From NCBI GenBank assembly GCA_052324925.1, contig JBQPRE010000003.1: a stretch of 64,000 nt of DNA; one strand, written 5' to 3'. Source of the DNA: Flavimobilis sp052324925 (GTDB taxonomy: Bacteria; Actinomycetota; Actinomycetes; Actinomycetales; Cellulomonadaceae). Below the pieces are notes generated by a model. It saw only the letters and a program-made list of their open reading frames with translations. It made no database searches and was not told where the DNA came from. Below are positions 52,861-61,858 of this stretch, piece by piece. Made by a program: the position numbers and the translations under genes. Numbering within the stretch: the stretch's first letter is position 1; each line of letters starts with the position of its first letter.

Positions 52861-53576
52861 CAGCGCATCTCCTTCGGGAACGTCGTGCCAGAGAGCGCAC
52901 GCAGGTTGACGGTCACCGACGCGATCGTCGAGTAGAAGAGGTCGTTCCCGTCACCCTCGATCGTCTCCGCCACCGCAAGGCGCGCGGACTCGATCGTCGG
53001 GAGGGCCTCGAGCGCCGCAAGAAGCTCGCTCGCGTCGGGCTTCGCCTTCGAGACGAAGTCGAGCGAGACACGTGCGTGCAGGACCGAGCTCTGCGACGGG
53101 TCGTTGAGGCTCACGGATCCGAGAGCTGCCTCCCAGCCCTCGATGACAACCTTGCGCAGCTCGGTGTCCTGGGGCAGCTGAACAGTGATCGCATCCAGCA
53201 GTGCGACCCACTGGATGTCGCCCATACCGGCCCGGAAGAGCGCCTTCTCCGTGTCCGAGATCTTGCCGAGGACCACGGGGACCTCAGCGTACTTACGCTG
53301 CTCGGTCTGCAGGCGGGCTGTCTCGACGTTCTCAGCGTCGACCCGGTCCTGGGCACGTGAGACCTGGCCCATAGCAAGCACCGTGACCCCGCCGATGGCG
53401 AGGAGCACGACGACGACCGCTGCGAGAAGCACGATCTTGAGCTTCTTCAGGCTCCGCGCCTCTGTCACATCGGTCGGGAGCAGGTTGACCTGCGGCAAGC
53501 GACTCGCGCCAATGTCCTTCTGCGTCCGCGCAGAGGAGCCTGAGGCGGCGCCTGTCTTCTTCAACGCGAGGCTCAT
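52860..53576 (-). CDS. pilN: PilN-like type IV pilus assembly protein
   Basis: 238 residues. The N-terminal cytoplasmic segment contains LPQVNLLPTDV, the INLLP-type motif that docks on PilM. A transmembrane helix (about 46-69) and a coiled coil precede the periplasmic-type domain with MGDIQWVALLDAITVQLP. In a Gram-positive cell this part lies outside the membrane. Coupled to pilM (ATGA) and pilO (TGATG). Confidence 0.85.
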   Translation of the reverse strand: MSLALKKTGAASGSSARTQKDIGASRLPQVNLLPTDVTEARSLKKLKIVLLAAVVVVLLAIGGVTVLAMGQVSRAQDRVDAENVETARLQTEQRKYAEVPVVLGKISDTEKALFRAGMGDIQWVALLDAITVQLPQDTELRKVVIEGWEAALGSVSLNDPSQSSVLHARVSLDFVSKAKPDASELLAALEALPTIESARLAVAETIEGDGNDLFYSTIASVTVNLRALSGTTFPKEMR

Positions 53577-54628
53577 GATGCGACTCCATACGCGAGGCCG
53601 ACGGGGAGCGCGATCCGGGAATCAACGGCCCTGGCGTCCGTGGCGGTGCGCGCCACGTCCAGGTGCTGCAGGGGACTTCCCAGTGCGACGGGAAGTCGCG
53701 TCGCGCTCGCGACGAACTGACCGAGACCTGGAAGCATGACGGCGCCGCCAGCAAGGATGAGCGTCTCGACGGGGGTCTGCGGGTTGCTCTGAGCGAAGTA
53801 GCCGAGCGTTCCGCGCACAGCCTCGACGAGCGTCGTCGACACGTGGGTGATCGACTGTGCCGCTGGTGCAAGCTCGGGGTTGAAGCCGTGACCGATGCCG
53901 ATCTCGCGCTTGAGCCGCTCAGCCTCGACCTGCGTCGTCCGCAACGCCGACGCGACTCCGTCAGTGATGTTGTCGCCACCCTGCGCGAGGTAGCGCACGA
54001 GACGCGGCTTGCCCTGGCTGACGATGACGATCGTCGTGATGCGGGCACCGATCTCGACGATGCCCACGGTGCGCTGAGCGAGATCCTGCTGGACGAGCGC
54101 TCGTGTCAGCGCGAACGCGTTGAGGTCGACGATCTCGGGGGTCAGGCCGGCTGCCTCGCACGCGAGGACGTTCTGGGTCACGGTCTCGCGAACGGCGGCG
54201 ACGAACAGGCCCTGTGCCACGCGGCCCGTCTCGTTGACCGACTCCCCGGTCGGATAGAAGTCGAGCAGCGCGCTGTCGACAGCGACGGGGAGCAGCTCCT
54301 GCGCCTGGAACGGGAGCGTCTTGCGGATCGCCGCAAGCGGCATCCAGGGCAGTTCGAGGTCACGCACGATCACGCGCTGATTACCGACCCCGATGTTGAC
54401 CTTCTTGGACGAGAAGCCGCCCTTCTGCCACAGCTGTCGCAGTGCGCCGGCCACGGTCGAGGTCTCGACAACCTCCCCGTCACGCACGGCGCCCACGGGC
54501 AGCGTGATCTCTGCGAACCGGTGGAGCGTCGCACGCGACGCACCCGGTCCGCCTGAGCCGAACTCGATCTCGGCGGCGCGTACGGCGCTCGTTCCGATGT
54601 CGAGGCCGACGACTCTCGTCTTAGCCAC
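53573..54628 (-). CDS. pilM: PilM-like cytoplasmic ATPase of the pilus alignment complex
   Basis: 351 residues from GTG 54628, 6 bases after GGAGG; the ATG two codons upstream is too close to that site. It has the actin/FtsA-like nucleotide folds: VVGLDIGTSAVRAAEI (phosphate 1), GIVEIGARITTIVIV (phosphate 2) and LILAGGAVMLPGLGQFV (adenosine). PilM binds the PilN tail and places the platform. It is the first gene of pilMNO and has a sigma-28-type promoter about 46 bases upstream. Confidence 0.9.
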   Translation of the reverse strand: MAKTRVVGLDIGTSAVRAAEIEFGSGGPGASRATLHRFAEITLPVGAVRDGEVVETSTVAGALRQLWQKGGFSSKKVNIGVGNQRVIVRDLELPWMPLAAIRKTLPFQAQELLPVAVDSALLDFYPTGESVNETGRVAQGLFVAAVRETVTQNVLACEAAGLTPEIVDLNAFALTRALVQQDLAQRTVGIVEIGARITTIVIVSQGKPRLVRYLAQGGDNITDGVASALRTTQVEAERLKREIGIGHGFNPELAPAAQSITHVSTTLVEAVRGTLGYFAQSNPQTPVETLILAGGAVMLPGLGQFVASATRLPVALGSPLQHLDVARTATDARAVDSRIALPVGLAYGVAS

Positions 54629-54673
54629 AGTCATCCTCCGGAGGTGTCGGCGTGTTCACGCACGCCATCGCAG

Positions 54674-54702
54674 TTATCGGCGCTCGGGCCGTCCACCTTG
54701 AG
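54674..54702 (-). promoter_or_regulatory. Sigma-28-type promoter of pilMNO
   Basis: CTCAAG, 15 bases, GCCGATAA on the minus strand, a perfect copy of the motif before pilT. It sits in the 99-base gap after pilD. Confidence 0.75.
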
Positions 54703-54727
54703 CCCACTGACGGAACTCCTCGGCGCC

Positions 54728-55504
54728 TCACCCAAGAAGCCGGAGATAGGCGGCAGCGATCTGCTCGCCATAGGCGATGCCGACCGCGGCCCCCAACGCC
54801 ATCCACGGCCCGAAGGGCACACCCGACTTGCGGGTCGCCTTGCCGAGCGCTATGAGGACGACGCTCAGCACGCCGCCGAGCAGGAACGCTCCGAACGCAC
54901 CGACGACAAGGCTCCCCCACCCGACGTAGCCCATCCCGAGACCCAGGCTGAGCGCGAACTTCACGTCGCCGAATCCCATCCCGGCGGGATAGATGACGAG
55001 GAGCACGAAGTAGAACGTGAAGAGAGCGGCAGAGCCGATGAGGGCCCGCCATAGCGCCCCCCAGTCCCCGGACACTGCGCTCGCGGCGACAAAGATGGCG
55101 AGCAGGACAGGGACGACTCCGAGCGTCAACGGGTCCGGGAGCCGGTGCGTGTCGAGATCGATGAGCGCAAGAGCCCACACGACGGCCGCGAGGACGAGGA
55201 ACGCCACGAGCTCAACAACGACTCCGAAGCGCAGGAGCACCAGGACGAAGAGCGCCGACGTGGCCACCTCGACGAGCGGATAGCGCACGGAGATCGGCTC
55301 ACCACAGTCGCGACAGCGTCCACGCAAAAGAGCCCAGGACAGGACGGGCACGTTGTCGCGAGGCCGGATGGCATGGCCGCACCGAGGACACGCGCTCGGC
55401 GGTGAGACGACCGACTCCCCCCTCGGGACCCGCCAGATGACGACGTTGAGGAACGAGCCGATCGCCAGCCCAAGAGCGGCGACGAGGATGTAGAGAGGAA
55501 TCAC
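54728..55504 (-). CDS. pilD: Prepilin peptidase
   Basis: 258 residues, about eight membrane helices. The N-terminal methylase-type domain has the CPRCGH and CRDCGE zinc pairs and GSFLNVVIWRVP; the two catalytic aspartates are in ALIDLDTHRLPDPLT and GMGFGDVKFALSLG. It cleaves and probably methylates the prepilins PilA, PilV and PilW encoded next to it. The start overlaps the preceding gene by 4 bases, and the promoter of pilM lies right after its stop. Confidence 0.93.
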   Translation of the reverse strand: MIPLYILVAALGLAIGSFLNVVIWRVPRGESVVSPPSACPRCGHAIRPRDNVPVLSWALLRGRCRDCGEPISVRYPLVEVATSALFVLVLLRFGVVVELVAFLVLAAVVWALALIDLDTHRLPDPLTLGVVPVLLAIFVAASAVSGDWGALWRALIGSAALFTFYFVLLVIYPAGMGFGDVKFALSLGLGMGYVGWGSLVVGAFGAFLLGGVLSVVLIALGKATRKSGVPFGPWMALGAAVGIAYGEQIAAAYLRLLG

Positions 55505-57165
55505 GGGCGGACGTCGAACCTCATGACCGGGGCGAAGTTGTACTTCTGGTCGCCATCGTCGGTCATTCCGGGAGGCGTGCCGTCGGAGTAGGTGATGTGG
55601 GTGTCGACCGAGACATTGGTCTCGCAGGCGTAGAGCGAGCCGTGGAACTTCACGCCGTTGGTCAGCGTCGCCTTACCGTTGGTGTAGACGAACGTCGCGA
55701 CATTCGCGTCGAAAGCGGTACCACCGGAGTTGATCGTAATGTCGCCACGGCCGCCGCCGGCCCCTGTGCAGGACTGCGCTCCGGCCGGCAGCGGAACGAT
55801 GAAACGGACCACATAGCTCTTGGTCGGGTCCGCGCCCTTGATGAGCAGACCGTTCGAGGACGTGAAGCTCTTGACGACGAGCGTCGTGTCGGCTCGCACG
55901 GTGAGCCTGAGACCACCGTCCGACCCGTTGAAGCGCACCTCGCAGTTGCGCGCATCGATCACCGATGCGGCCGAGGGGCCGACCAGGTGTCCGTTGAGGC
56001 TGTAGGACGCGTTGGCGACCTCACCGGTGCAGGTCGTCCCCGACCGCAGTGTTGACCACGTCGGTGCGTTGTTCGCGACCGCATTGTCCTTGATCCAGGA
56101 GCCATAGTTGACGACGTCCGGGTTCCCGGCGGAGGAACCAATGAGGTCGCTCCAGTAGATCGTCGGCATCTTTTGGTTGACAGGGGATGCCGGCGGGTCC
56201 GACGGAAGGTTCTCGACGCGTGCCGAGCCGACCGTGCCACCCGTGACGGTCGTGGCGGCCTGCGCCCAACCCGTGATCGTCGAGTCGCTCTGCTGGTGGA
56301 TGTTGCCGCGCGCCGAGAGCGCGTTCCCCTTGACGACGGTGTTCTGCGTCTCAAAGGCCCCGTTGGTCCAGACGTCGCCGTTGAGCTTGCAGCCTGAGCT
56401 CGCATACGTTCGCGAGGGCGACGCAACCGTGAGCGTGCCATCGACTGTGGCCCCGCTGTTGCACTGCACCGCTCCCCCGGTCCACAGAGACTTGAGATAG
56501 CAGCTGTTCGACAGAGCGGCACTGCCGATCGCCACGACATCGCCGAAGACCTGCGCGTTCGAGTTGCAGGCAAAGTTTCCGTTGGTGAACACGCCGCCAC
56601 CGTCGACCTTGAAGTTGTTCGTCGTGTGGAGGCTGCCGTTCGAGAAGAAGCCGTACTTGAACAGCGGCGGGAGCGGCTCGTCAGGGGTGATCTCAACCTT
56701 TTGCTTGACGGATCTCGCCACCGTCTTCGTCCCGCTCGTCGAGGTCACGTCCATCGTCGCGGTGGAGATCATCTCCGCCGCGACGACCTCGGTCCCGTTC
56801 GCGAACGCGCCCGGGCAGACATAGGGGTCGCTCTCGGCCGAGCCGGCGAGCCGGTAGGCGATCTTTGTGACGACGTCGGACGTCCCCGTCTCGGTGCTCA
56901 CTGACGTGGTGATCTCGCACCGGAACATCGACTCCTCGCCGATGATGACGTTGTTGATCGCCTTGTGGGCGTTGTCGATCCCGAGGTCGGCGGCCGCCTG
57001 CGCCTGCACCCCGGCTCGAGCCTCAGTCGACACCTTCGAGGCGTACGTGCTCGAGATCGACATCGTCAGCGCGAGGATGAGGAAGGTGAACCCCAGGCCG
57101 ATGACCATGATGAGCATGTTGCCGCTGTCGTCCGACCGCAGCGCTCGAAGTCTAGAGATACTCAC
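55501..57165 (-). CDS. PilX-like pilus protein with beta-helix region
   Basis: 554 residues from GTG 57165, placed 7 bases after GAGGAG inside the end of pilW. An N-terminal hydrophobic helix follows a short basic tail (DDSGNMLIMVIGLGFTFLIL) as in PilX-type minor pilins, though the usual glycine-Phe/Glu cleavage motif is weak. About residues 195-330 consist of short repeating beta turns such as FTNGNFACNSNAQVFGDVVA and VDGTLTVASPS, a polymer-forming/bactofilin-like pattern with scattered cysteines. The C-terminal third has a glycine-rich sandwich-like domain. It is probably a minor pilus component or tip adhesin. Confidence 0.65.
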   Translation of the reverse strand: MSISRLRALRSDDSGNMLIMVIGLGFTFLILALTMSISSTYASKVSTEARAGVQAQAAADLGIDNAHKAINNVIIGEESMFRCEITTSVSTETGTSDVVTKIAYRLAGSAESDPYVCPGAFANGTEVVAAEMISTATMDVTSTSGTKTVARSVKQKVEITPDEPLPPLFKYGFFSNGSLHTTNNFKVDGGGVFTNGNFACNSNAQVFGDVVAIGSAALSNSCYLKSLWTGGAVQCNSGATVDGTLTVASPSRTYASSGCKLNGDVWTNGAFETQNTVVKGNALSARGNIHQQSDSTITGWAQAATTVTGGTVGSARVENLPSDPPASPVNQKMPTIYWSDLIGSSAGNPDVVNYGSWIKDNAVANNAPTWSTLRSGTTCTGEVANASYSLNGHLVGPSAASVIDARNCEVRFNGSDGGLRLTVRADTTLVVKSFTSSNGLLIKGADPTKSYVVRFIVPLPAGAQSCTGAGGGRGDITINSGGTAFDANVATFVYTNGKATLTNGVKFHGSLYACETNVSVDTHITYSDGTPPGMTDDGDQKYNFAPVMRFDVRP

Positions 57166-57811
57166 CACAAGTCTCCTCACCGATTCCTGGACCCTGAATG
57201 CGCGGGATCACGGTCGTGTTGATGCGTACGGGGGCGTCGATGCGGGTTGACGAGTTGTCGAAGCGAATCATCGCTCCCCCGCCCACGCCGGTCGTCTTGA
57301 AGATCGGCACGAGGCTACCGGCCTCGTCCTTCGCTCGGTCGATGTTGTCCGCGACCATCCGCCACGTCTCGATCGCGGGCCGAGCGGTGAGACCGACCGT
57401 CGCAGATGCCGGCCCCGGAACGTCGACCTTCTCGTAGAGCGCGCGCGTCACGTCGTCGTAGAACCACGCCTTGCACCGCCAGCTCGCAGCAGCCTCGTTG
57501 TCTTCACCTACACGGGTCTTCACCACGAGCAGGTCACCGCTGAAGATGCTGGTGTCGACCTGGATCTTCGCGGCGTTACGGACGCTGCCCTCGATCGTCG
57601 CCGCCGCGAGCTGAGCGTTGTTCGACGCGTCGGCCAGCGAGTCCTGCGCCTGCTGCACGCTCCGCCCGTTGATGAAGGTCGTCGCGATGAGCGCGCTGAG
57701 GATCACCATCATGATGAGGTAGATGAGAAGCTCGGCGAGCGAGGCACCGCGGTCCGAGCGCAGGGCGTCGCGCAGGTCGGGGCTCCGGTGGGCTTGTGGC
57801 GTCCTAGTCAT
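57152..57811 (-). CDS. PilW-like minor prepilin
   Basis: 219 residues. The prepilin leader is about 23 residues with cleavage at DRG|ASLAELLIYLIMM: glycine at -1, glutamate at +5, then a hydrophobic helix. The globular part contains a few cysteines (WRCKAW and the C-terminal ETCGEYL) that might form a disulfide. It overlaps the preceding minor prepilin gene by 8 bases and the next by 14. Minor pilins of this type prime pilus assembly. Confidence 0.8.
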   Translation of the reverse strand: MTRTPQAHRSPDLRDALRSDRGASLAELLIYLIMMVILSALIATTFINGRSVQQAQDSLADASNNAQLAAATIEGSVRNAAKIQVDTSIFSGDLLVVKTRVGEDNEAAASWRCKAWFYDDVTRALYEKVDVPGPASATVGLTARPAIETWRMVADNIDRAKDEAGSLVPIFKTTGVGGGAMIRFDNSSTRIDAPVRINTTVIPRIQGPGIGEETCGEYL

Positions 57812-58256
57812 TGAGCCAGTACTCCGTCGTCACGTCGGCGAGAACCTTTGAGCCCTGCTTGACCTGCACCGTGAAGTCGACCGCTCGGTCGTCCGTCGCG
57901 TCACACGTGGCAGTGTGGCTCACGGTGAGGGGTGTCGCCGACCGACCGTCCGTGATCGACGTCGAGAGAACCGGGAACTCACCCGGCGTCTTCGCGAGCT
58001 CGTAACCGAGGGCCTGGATGAAGCGGACGCACCGCGGGTCGTCGTTCACGGGCAGCTGGAGCGTCCGCGCTGCCTCAACTTGCGAGTTCGCAATCCGTGA
58101 GGCCGTCGTCACGCTCGCCGACCGGTTCGTGAGCGACAACGACTGCACGAAGACCGGGATGAGACCAAGGAGCAGGACCATGAAGAGCATCATGGCGACG
58201 AGGATCTCGACGAGGCTGAAACCCTCGTCGAAGTTCTTGCTGTCATGAGGCTGCAC
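57804..58256 (-). CDS. PilV-like minor prepilin
   Basis: 150 residues from GTG 58256, where GAAGGG lies 7 bases upstream; the longer frame begins within the pilA terminator. The prepilin site is DEG|FSLVEILVAMMLFMV. The globular domain has two cysteines (DPRCVRF and TATCDATD). It opens the minor prepilin group pilV-pilW-pilX-pilD, separated from pilA by a strong hairpin. No promoter of its own was found, so read-through from pilA is likely. Confidence 0.82.
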   Translation of the reverse strand: MQPHDSKNFDEGFSLVEILVAMMLFMVLLLGLIPVFVQSLSLTNRSASVTTASRIANSQVEAARTLQLPVNDDPRCVRFIQALGYELAKTPGEFPVLSTSITDGRSATPLTVSHTATCDATDDRAVDFTVQVKQGSKVLADVTTEYWLND

Positions 58257-58289
58257 GGCTGACCCTTCGTTGCACTGGACGGACACGCC

Positions 58290-58320
58290 AACGCGGGGCG
58301 CCGTGGAGGCGCCCCGCGTT
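58290..58320 (-). terminator. Attenuating terminator after pilA
   Basis: AACGCGGGGCGCC pairs perfectly over 13 bp with GGCGCCCCGCGTT across 5 bases, 19 bases after the pilA stop and before pilV. It would keep major pilin far above minor pilins and protect the pilA mRNA end. Confidence 0.8.
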
Positions 58321-58339
58321 GACACGAGTGATCCTAGAA

Positions 58340-58741
58340 TCAGGAGCAGTCGGCCGACTCGAAGATCTTGCCGGTCTCGTTGGTCGAGAACGTCTTGACC
58401 TTGCCGTTGGCAGCGGTGGCCTCGAGGCAGAACGTTCCAGCGCCGATGTCCGACGTCACGATCGACGACAAGACACCGTCAGAGCCGTTGAAGCCAGCGG
58501 TAGCAAGGTCAGCCGGGAACGCGGTCGGGTCGTCGACGAGCGCGGTCGCGATCGCGATGCGCGCGTTGGCGAGGTCGGACTTCGCAGCGGCGTCAGCGGC
58601 CTTCTTCTGCTGGTCCATGTAGAGCGGGATCGCGATCGCGGCGAGGATGCCGATGATGATCACGACGACGAGGAGCTCGACGAGGGTGAAGCCCTTGTCG
58701 CCGTCCTTCTTGTTGAGAGCCTTGGAAACGCGAGCGATCAT
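58340..58741 (-). CDS. pilA: Major type IV pilin
   Basis: 133 residues; GGAG lies 6 bases before the ATG. A 17-residue basic leader is cut at KG|FTLVELLVVVIIIGILAAI, the classical type IVa sequence with glutamate at +5. The mature protein of about 116 residues has a short variable domain with two cysteines (FCLEATAAN and ESADCS) positioned to form the C-terminal D-loop disulfide. It has its own sigma-28-like promoter and a terminator directly after it, as expected for a highly expressed filament subunit. Confidence 0.93.
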   Translation of the reverse strand: MIARVSKALNKKDGDKGFTLVELLVVVIIIGILAAIAIPLYMDQQKKAADAAAKSDLANARIAIATALVDDPTAFPADLATAGFNGSDGVLSSIVTSDIGAGTFCLEATAANGKVKTFSTNETGKIFESADCS

Positions 58742-58813
58742 GATGATCTCCTTGCAGTTCTGATCTGAGTGGTGGTGGGGCTCAAGCCGTTCCCGGCCTG
58801 TGCGCCACCCCCT

Positions 58814-58842
58814 ACTTCGGCAGCAAGAGCCGGGGACTTGAG
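58814..58842 (-). promoter_or_regulatory. Sigma-28-type promoter of pilA
   Basis: CTCAAG, 15 bases, GCCGAAGT on the minus strand. The -35 and spacing equal those before pilT and pilM; the -10 keeps GCCGA but differs in its last bases. It ends 72 bases before the pilA ATG. Confidence 0.6.
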
Positions 58843-58879
58843 CATGTGACGCAAGAAACTTCTGACGAGTTTCGCGTGC

Positions 58880-60106
58880 TCAGCCCATGAGCTCGAAGAT
58901 CGAGAAGATCGGCATGTAGAGGGCGACGATCATGCCGCCGATGACCACGCCGAGGAACGCGATCATGAGCGGCTCGATGAGTGCAGTGAGCTGCTCCGTC
59001 GCGGCCTCGACCTCCTGGTCGTAGAACTCCGCGACCTTGTGGAGCATCGTCTCCATCGCACCCGAGTCTTCACCCACCGCCATCATCTGCACGACCATCG
59101 GTGGGAAGACGGGATGCTGCGCAAGCGGCTTGGAGAGCGCGTGTCCGTTCCGGACCGAGCTCTGGACATCTTCGATCGCCTTCTCGATGACCCAGTTGCC
59201 TGAGGTCTCCCCGACGATGTCGAGGGCCTGAAGGATCGGAACACCAGCGCCGAGCATCGTCGCGAAGTTACGCGTGAACCGAGCGATCGCAACCTTCTGA
59301 AAGAGCGAGCCGAAGACGGGCATCTTGATCTTCGCGGGATCAACCTTCGAGCGCACCGCGTCCGAGTTCTTGTTCTTGTTCCACCACACCATGAACACGA
59401 TCGCCGCGACCACGAGCACGGGAGCGAGCCACTTCATCACACCCGAGAGCCAGACGAGGAAGAGCGTGGGGGCCGGCAGCGTCCCGCCCAGGCCGTCGAA
59501 CATCTTCTCGAAGACGGGAACGATGAACAGCAGCATGCCGATGACCGCAAGGATCGCCATGAACAGCACGACCACCGGATACGTCATGGCCGACTTGATC
59601 TTGGCGCGGAGCTTGACCTCAGCCTCGTAGTTGCTCGCCACCGACAGCAGCGCCTTCTCGAGGAATCCACCCGTCTCACCAGCGCGGATGATGTTCGCCA
59701 TGAGGGGCGGGAAGACATCCGGGAACTTGCGCATCGCGCTCGAGAGCGAACCACCGGTCTCGACGTCGTTGCGCACCTGACCGAGCGTCGTGGCCAGCTT
59801 CTTGTTCTCGGTCTGGTCGGCGAGGATGTTGAGCGCGCGCAGGAGGGAGAGGCCCGCCGAGACCATCGTCGCGAACTGACGCGACATGACCGCAAGGTCC
59901 TTGAGCCCGACCTTGCCCTCGCCGAAAGAGATCTCCTGCTGGAGACCCGACGTCTTGACCTCATCGATCGACATGGGCGCAAGACCCATGGTCCGCAGGC
60001 GCCCGACAACGGCGGCCTCGTTGGCCGCCTCGAGCCGGCCCTTGACGATTCGACCCTTGGTGTCACGAACCGTGTACTCGTACTGCTTCGTACCGATGTT
60101 AGACAT
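58880..60106 (-). CDS. pilC: Type IV pilus inner-membrane platform protein
   Basis: 408 residues of the GspF/PilC family with its internal duplication: two cytoplasmic helical domains (each with a MSRQFATMVSAGLSLLRAL / TRNFATMLGAGVPILQAL start) separated and followed by membrane helices. The platform connects the PilB or PilT hexamer to the pilin fibre. It is coupled to pilT by a one-base overlap (TGATG). A gap of 138 bases with the pilA promoter follows. Confidence 0.94.
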   Translation of the reverse strand: MSNIGTKQYEYTVRDTKGRIVKGRLEAANEAAVVGRLRTMGLAPMSIDEVKTSGLQQEISFGEGKVGLKDLAVMSRQFATMVSAGLSLLRALNILADQTENKKLATTLGQVRNDVETGGSLSSAMRKFPDVFPPLMANIIRAGETGGFLEKALLSVASNYEAEVKLRAKIKSAMTYPVVVLFMAILAVIGMLLFIVPVFEKMFDGLGGTLPAPTLFLVWLSGVMKWLAPVLVVAAIVFMVWWNKNKNSDAVRSKVDPAKIKMPVFGSLFQKVAIARFTRNFATMLGAGVPILQALDIVGETSGNWVIEKAIEDVQSSVRNGHALSKPLAQHPVFPPMVVQMMAVGEDSGAMETMLHKVAEFYDQEVEAATEQLTALIEPLMIAFLGVVIGGMIVALYMPIFSIFELMG

Positions 60107-61767
60107 CAGAAGCCTCCCATGACAGCAGCATCATTGTTGAACCCGCCGCCAGCCATGCCGCCCGAGCGGCCCGAGAGTCGGTTGAAGTCCTCGACATGGT
60201 GGCACTTCTCCAACCCTGTCTCGTACGAGATCCGGCCCTGCTGCACGAGGTCAGCGAGGTGCTGGTCCATCGTGTGCATGCCTTCAGCCTTGCCCGCCTG
60301 CATCGAGGAGTAGATCTGGTGGGTCTTGCCCTCACGGATGAGGTTGCCGACCGCGGGCGTCGCGATCATGATCTCGGTCGCGACGGCGCGCCCCGGTCCG
60401 TCCGCACGCTTGCACAACGTCTGACAGACGACACCGCGGATCGTCGATGCGAGCTGAACGCGGATCTGGTCCTGCTGCGAGGGCGGGAAGACGTCGATCA
60501 CGCGGTCGATCGTCTGTGCCGCATCCTGCGTGTGCAGCGTCGCGAAGACGAGGTGACCCGTCTCAGCCGCGGTGAGCGCGGTCGAGATCGTCTCCTGGTC
60601 GCGGAGCTCACCGATGAGGATGACGTCGGGGTCCTGACGCAGCACGTGCTTGAGCGCCTGGGCGAACGAATGCGTGTCCGTGCCCACCTCGCGCTGGTTG
60701 ACCAGCGACTTCTTGTGCGGGTGCAGGAACTCGATCGGGTCCTCAACCGTCATGATGTGGTCGGCTCGTGTGCGGTTCGCCAGGTCGACGATCGCCGCAA
60801 GCGTCGTCGACTTGCCCGAACCCGTCGGGCCCGTGACGAGCACGAGACCACGCGGCAGGTTGGCGAACGAGCCCACCACGGGCGGGACACCGAGCTCTTC
60901 GAGCGCCTTGATCTCCGAGGGGATCACGCGGAAGGCCGCACCCACAGCGTCACGCTGCTGGTAGATGTTGACACGGAAGCGCGACCCGCCACGCACCTGA
61001 TATGCGAAGTCAAGCTCGAGGTTCTCCTCGAACGTCTCGCGCTGCTTCTGCGTGAGGATCCGATAGATCGAGCGACGCAGACCGATGCTCTCGAGCTCCG
61101 GGTACCCGTCGACGTCGACGAGCGCGCCGTCACGACGGATCTTCGGGGCCGAGCGCGCCGTGAGGTGCAGGTCTGAGCCGCGATAGGTGACCACGTCGCG
61201 CAGGAGCGAGTCGATGTCGACGTCGCCCTCCTCGAGTCCCTGCGAGAGCGCGACGCGCGCGCTACCAGAGACGCCCGTCGCGGCCTGGGCAGGCCGTTGC
61301 GCGGCCTGGGCCGGGGCCTGCTGCGCGGCGGGACCCTGCGGTGCCGCGGGCAGGGTCGCCGACGCAGCGGCCGCAGCGGGGCGCTGAGGCGCGACGCCTG
61401 CGGGCGGCTGGCTCCACGACGCGGGCGCGCCACCCGGCGCTCCGGTAGGAGCCGAACTCGACATCGTCGGCTTCATGGGGCTCACAGCCTCCGGCGCCCG
61501 ACGCATCTCCTGGGGCGGCGCAGCCGGAGCGACACCGTCGGGGAGGAAGCTCGCGACCGGCGTCCGCTGAACCACAGGCGCAGCAGCGGGGGCCTCGACG
61601 CGTCCCATCCCGACCGCAAACGCGCTTGCGGCACTCGGCGGTGGGGCGACTCCCGCGGCTCCCGCACCCGAGGGCGCCCACTGCGCCGCAGCAGACCCTG
61701 CATCTGAGCGCCCAGGGAAGCCCTGAGCGGTCCACCGAGAGTCTGACGGTGGCATCGTGTCGTTCAT
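60106..61767 (-). CDS. pilT: Pilus retraction ATPase with long N-terminal extension
   Basis: 553 residues. The C-terminal 360 residues are a complete PilT: Walker A LVTGPTGSGKSTTLAAI, Asp box TVEDPIEFLH, Walker B VILIGELRDQET, His box ATLHTQDAAQT, and the AVGNLIREGK retraction motif. The first 170 residues are an Ala/Pro/Gly-rich, probably disordered extension not found in Gram-negative PilT. Retraction is expected to power twitching or DNA uptake. A sigma-28-type promoter lies 43 bases upstream. pilC is in the same operon. Confidence 0.93.
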   Translation of the reverse strand: MNDTMPPSDSRWTAQGFPGRSDAGSAAAQWAPSGAGAAGVAPPPSAASAFAVGMGRVEAPAAAPVVQRTPVASFLPDGVAPAAPPQEMRRAPEAVSPMKPTMSSSAPTGAPGGAPASWSQPPAGVAPQRPAAAAASATLPAAPQGPAAQQAPAQAAQRPAQAATGVSGSARVALSQGLEEGDVDIDSLLRDVVTYRGSDLHLTARSAPKIRRDGALVDVDGYPELESIGLRRSIYRILTQKQRETFEENLELDFAYQVRGGSRFRVNIYQQRDAVGAAFRVIPSEIKALEELGVPPVVGSFANLPRGLVLVTGPTGSGKSTTLAAIVDLANRTRADHIMTVEDPIEFLHPHKKSLVNQREVGTDTHSFAQALKHVLRQDPDVILIGELRDQETISTALTAAETGHLVFATLHTQDAAQTIDRVIDVFPPSQQDQIRVQLASTIRGVVCQTLCKRADGPGRAVATEIMIATPAVGNLIREGKTHQIYSSMQAGKAEGMHTMDQHLADLVQQGRISYETGLEKCHHVEDFNRLSGRSGGMAGGGFNNDAAVMGGF

Positions 61768-61809
61768 CGAAAACCTCTCGTTCCGCGGCGCACACTACGC
61801 ACGCAGCGA

Positions 61810-61838
61810 TTATCGGCGTACTTGCCGCTCGACTTGAG
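61810..61838 (-). promoter_or_regulatory. Sigma-28-type promoter of pilTC
   Basis: CTCAAG, 15 bases, GCCGATAA on the minus strand, the strongest example with pilM. It is in the 91-base gap between pilB and pilT. Confidence 0.75.
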
Positions 61839-61858
61839 CCTCGCCCGGTCACCGAGCC

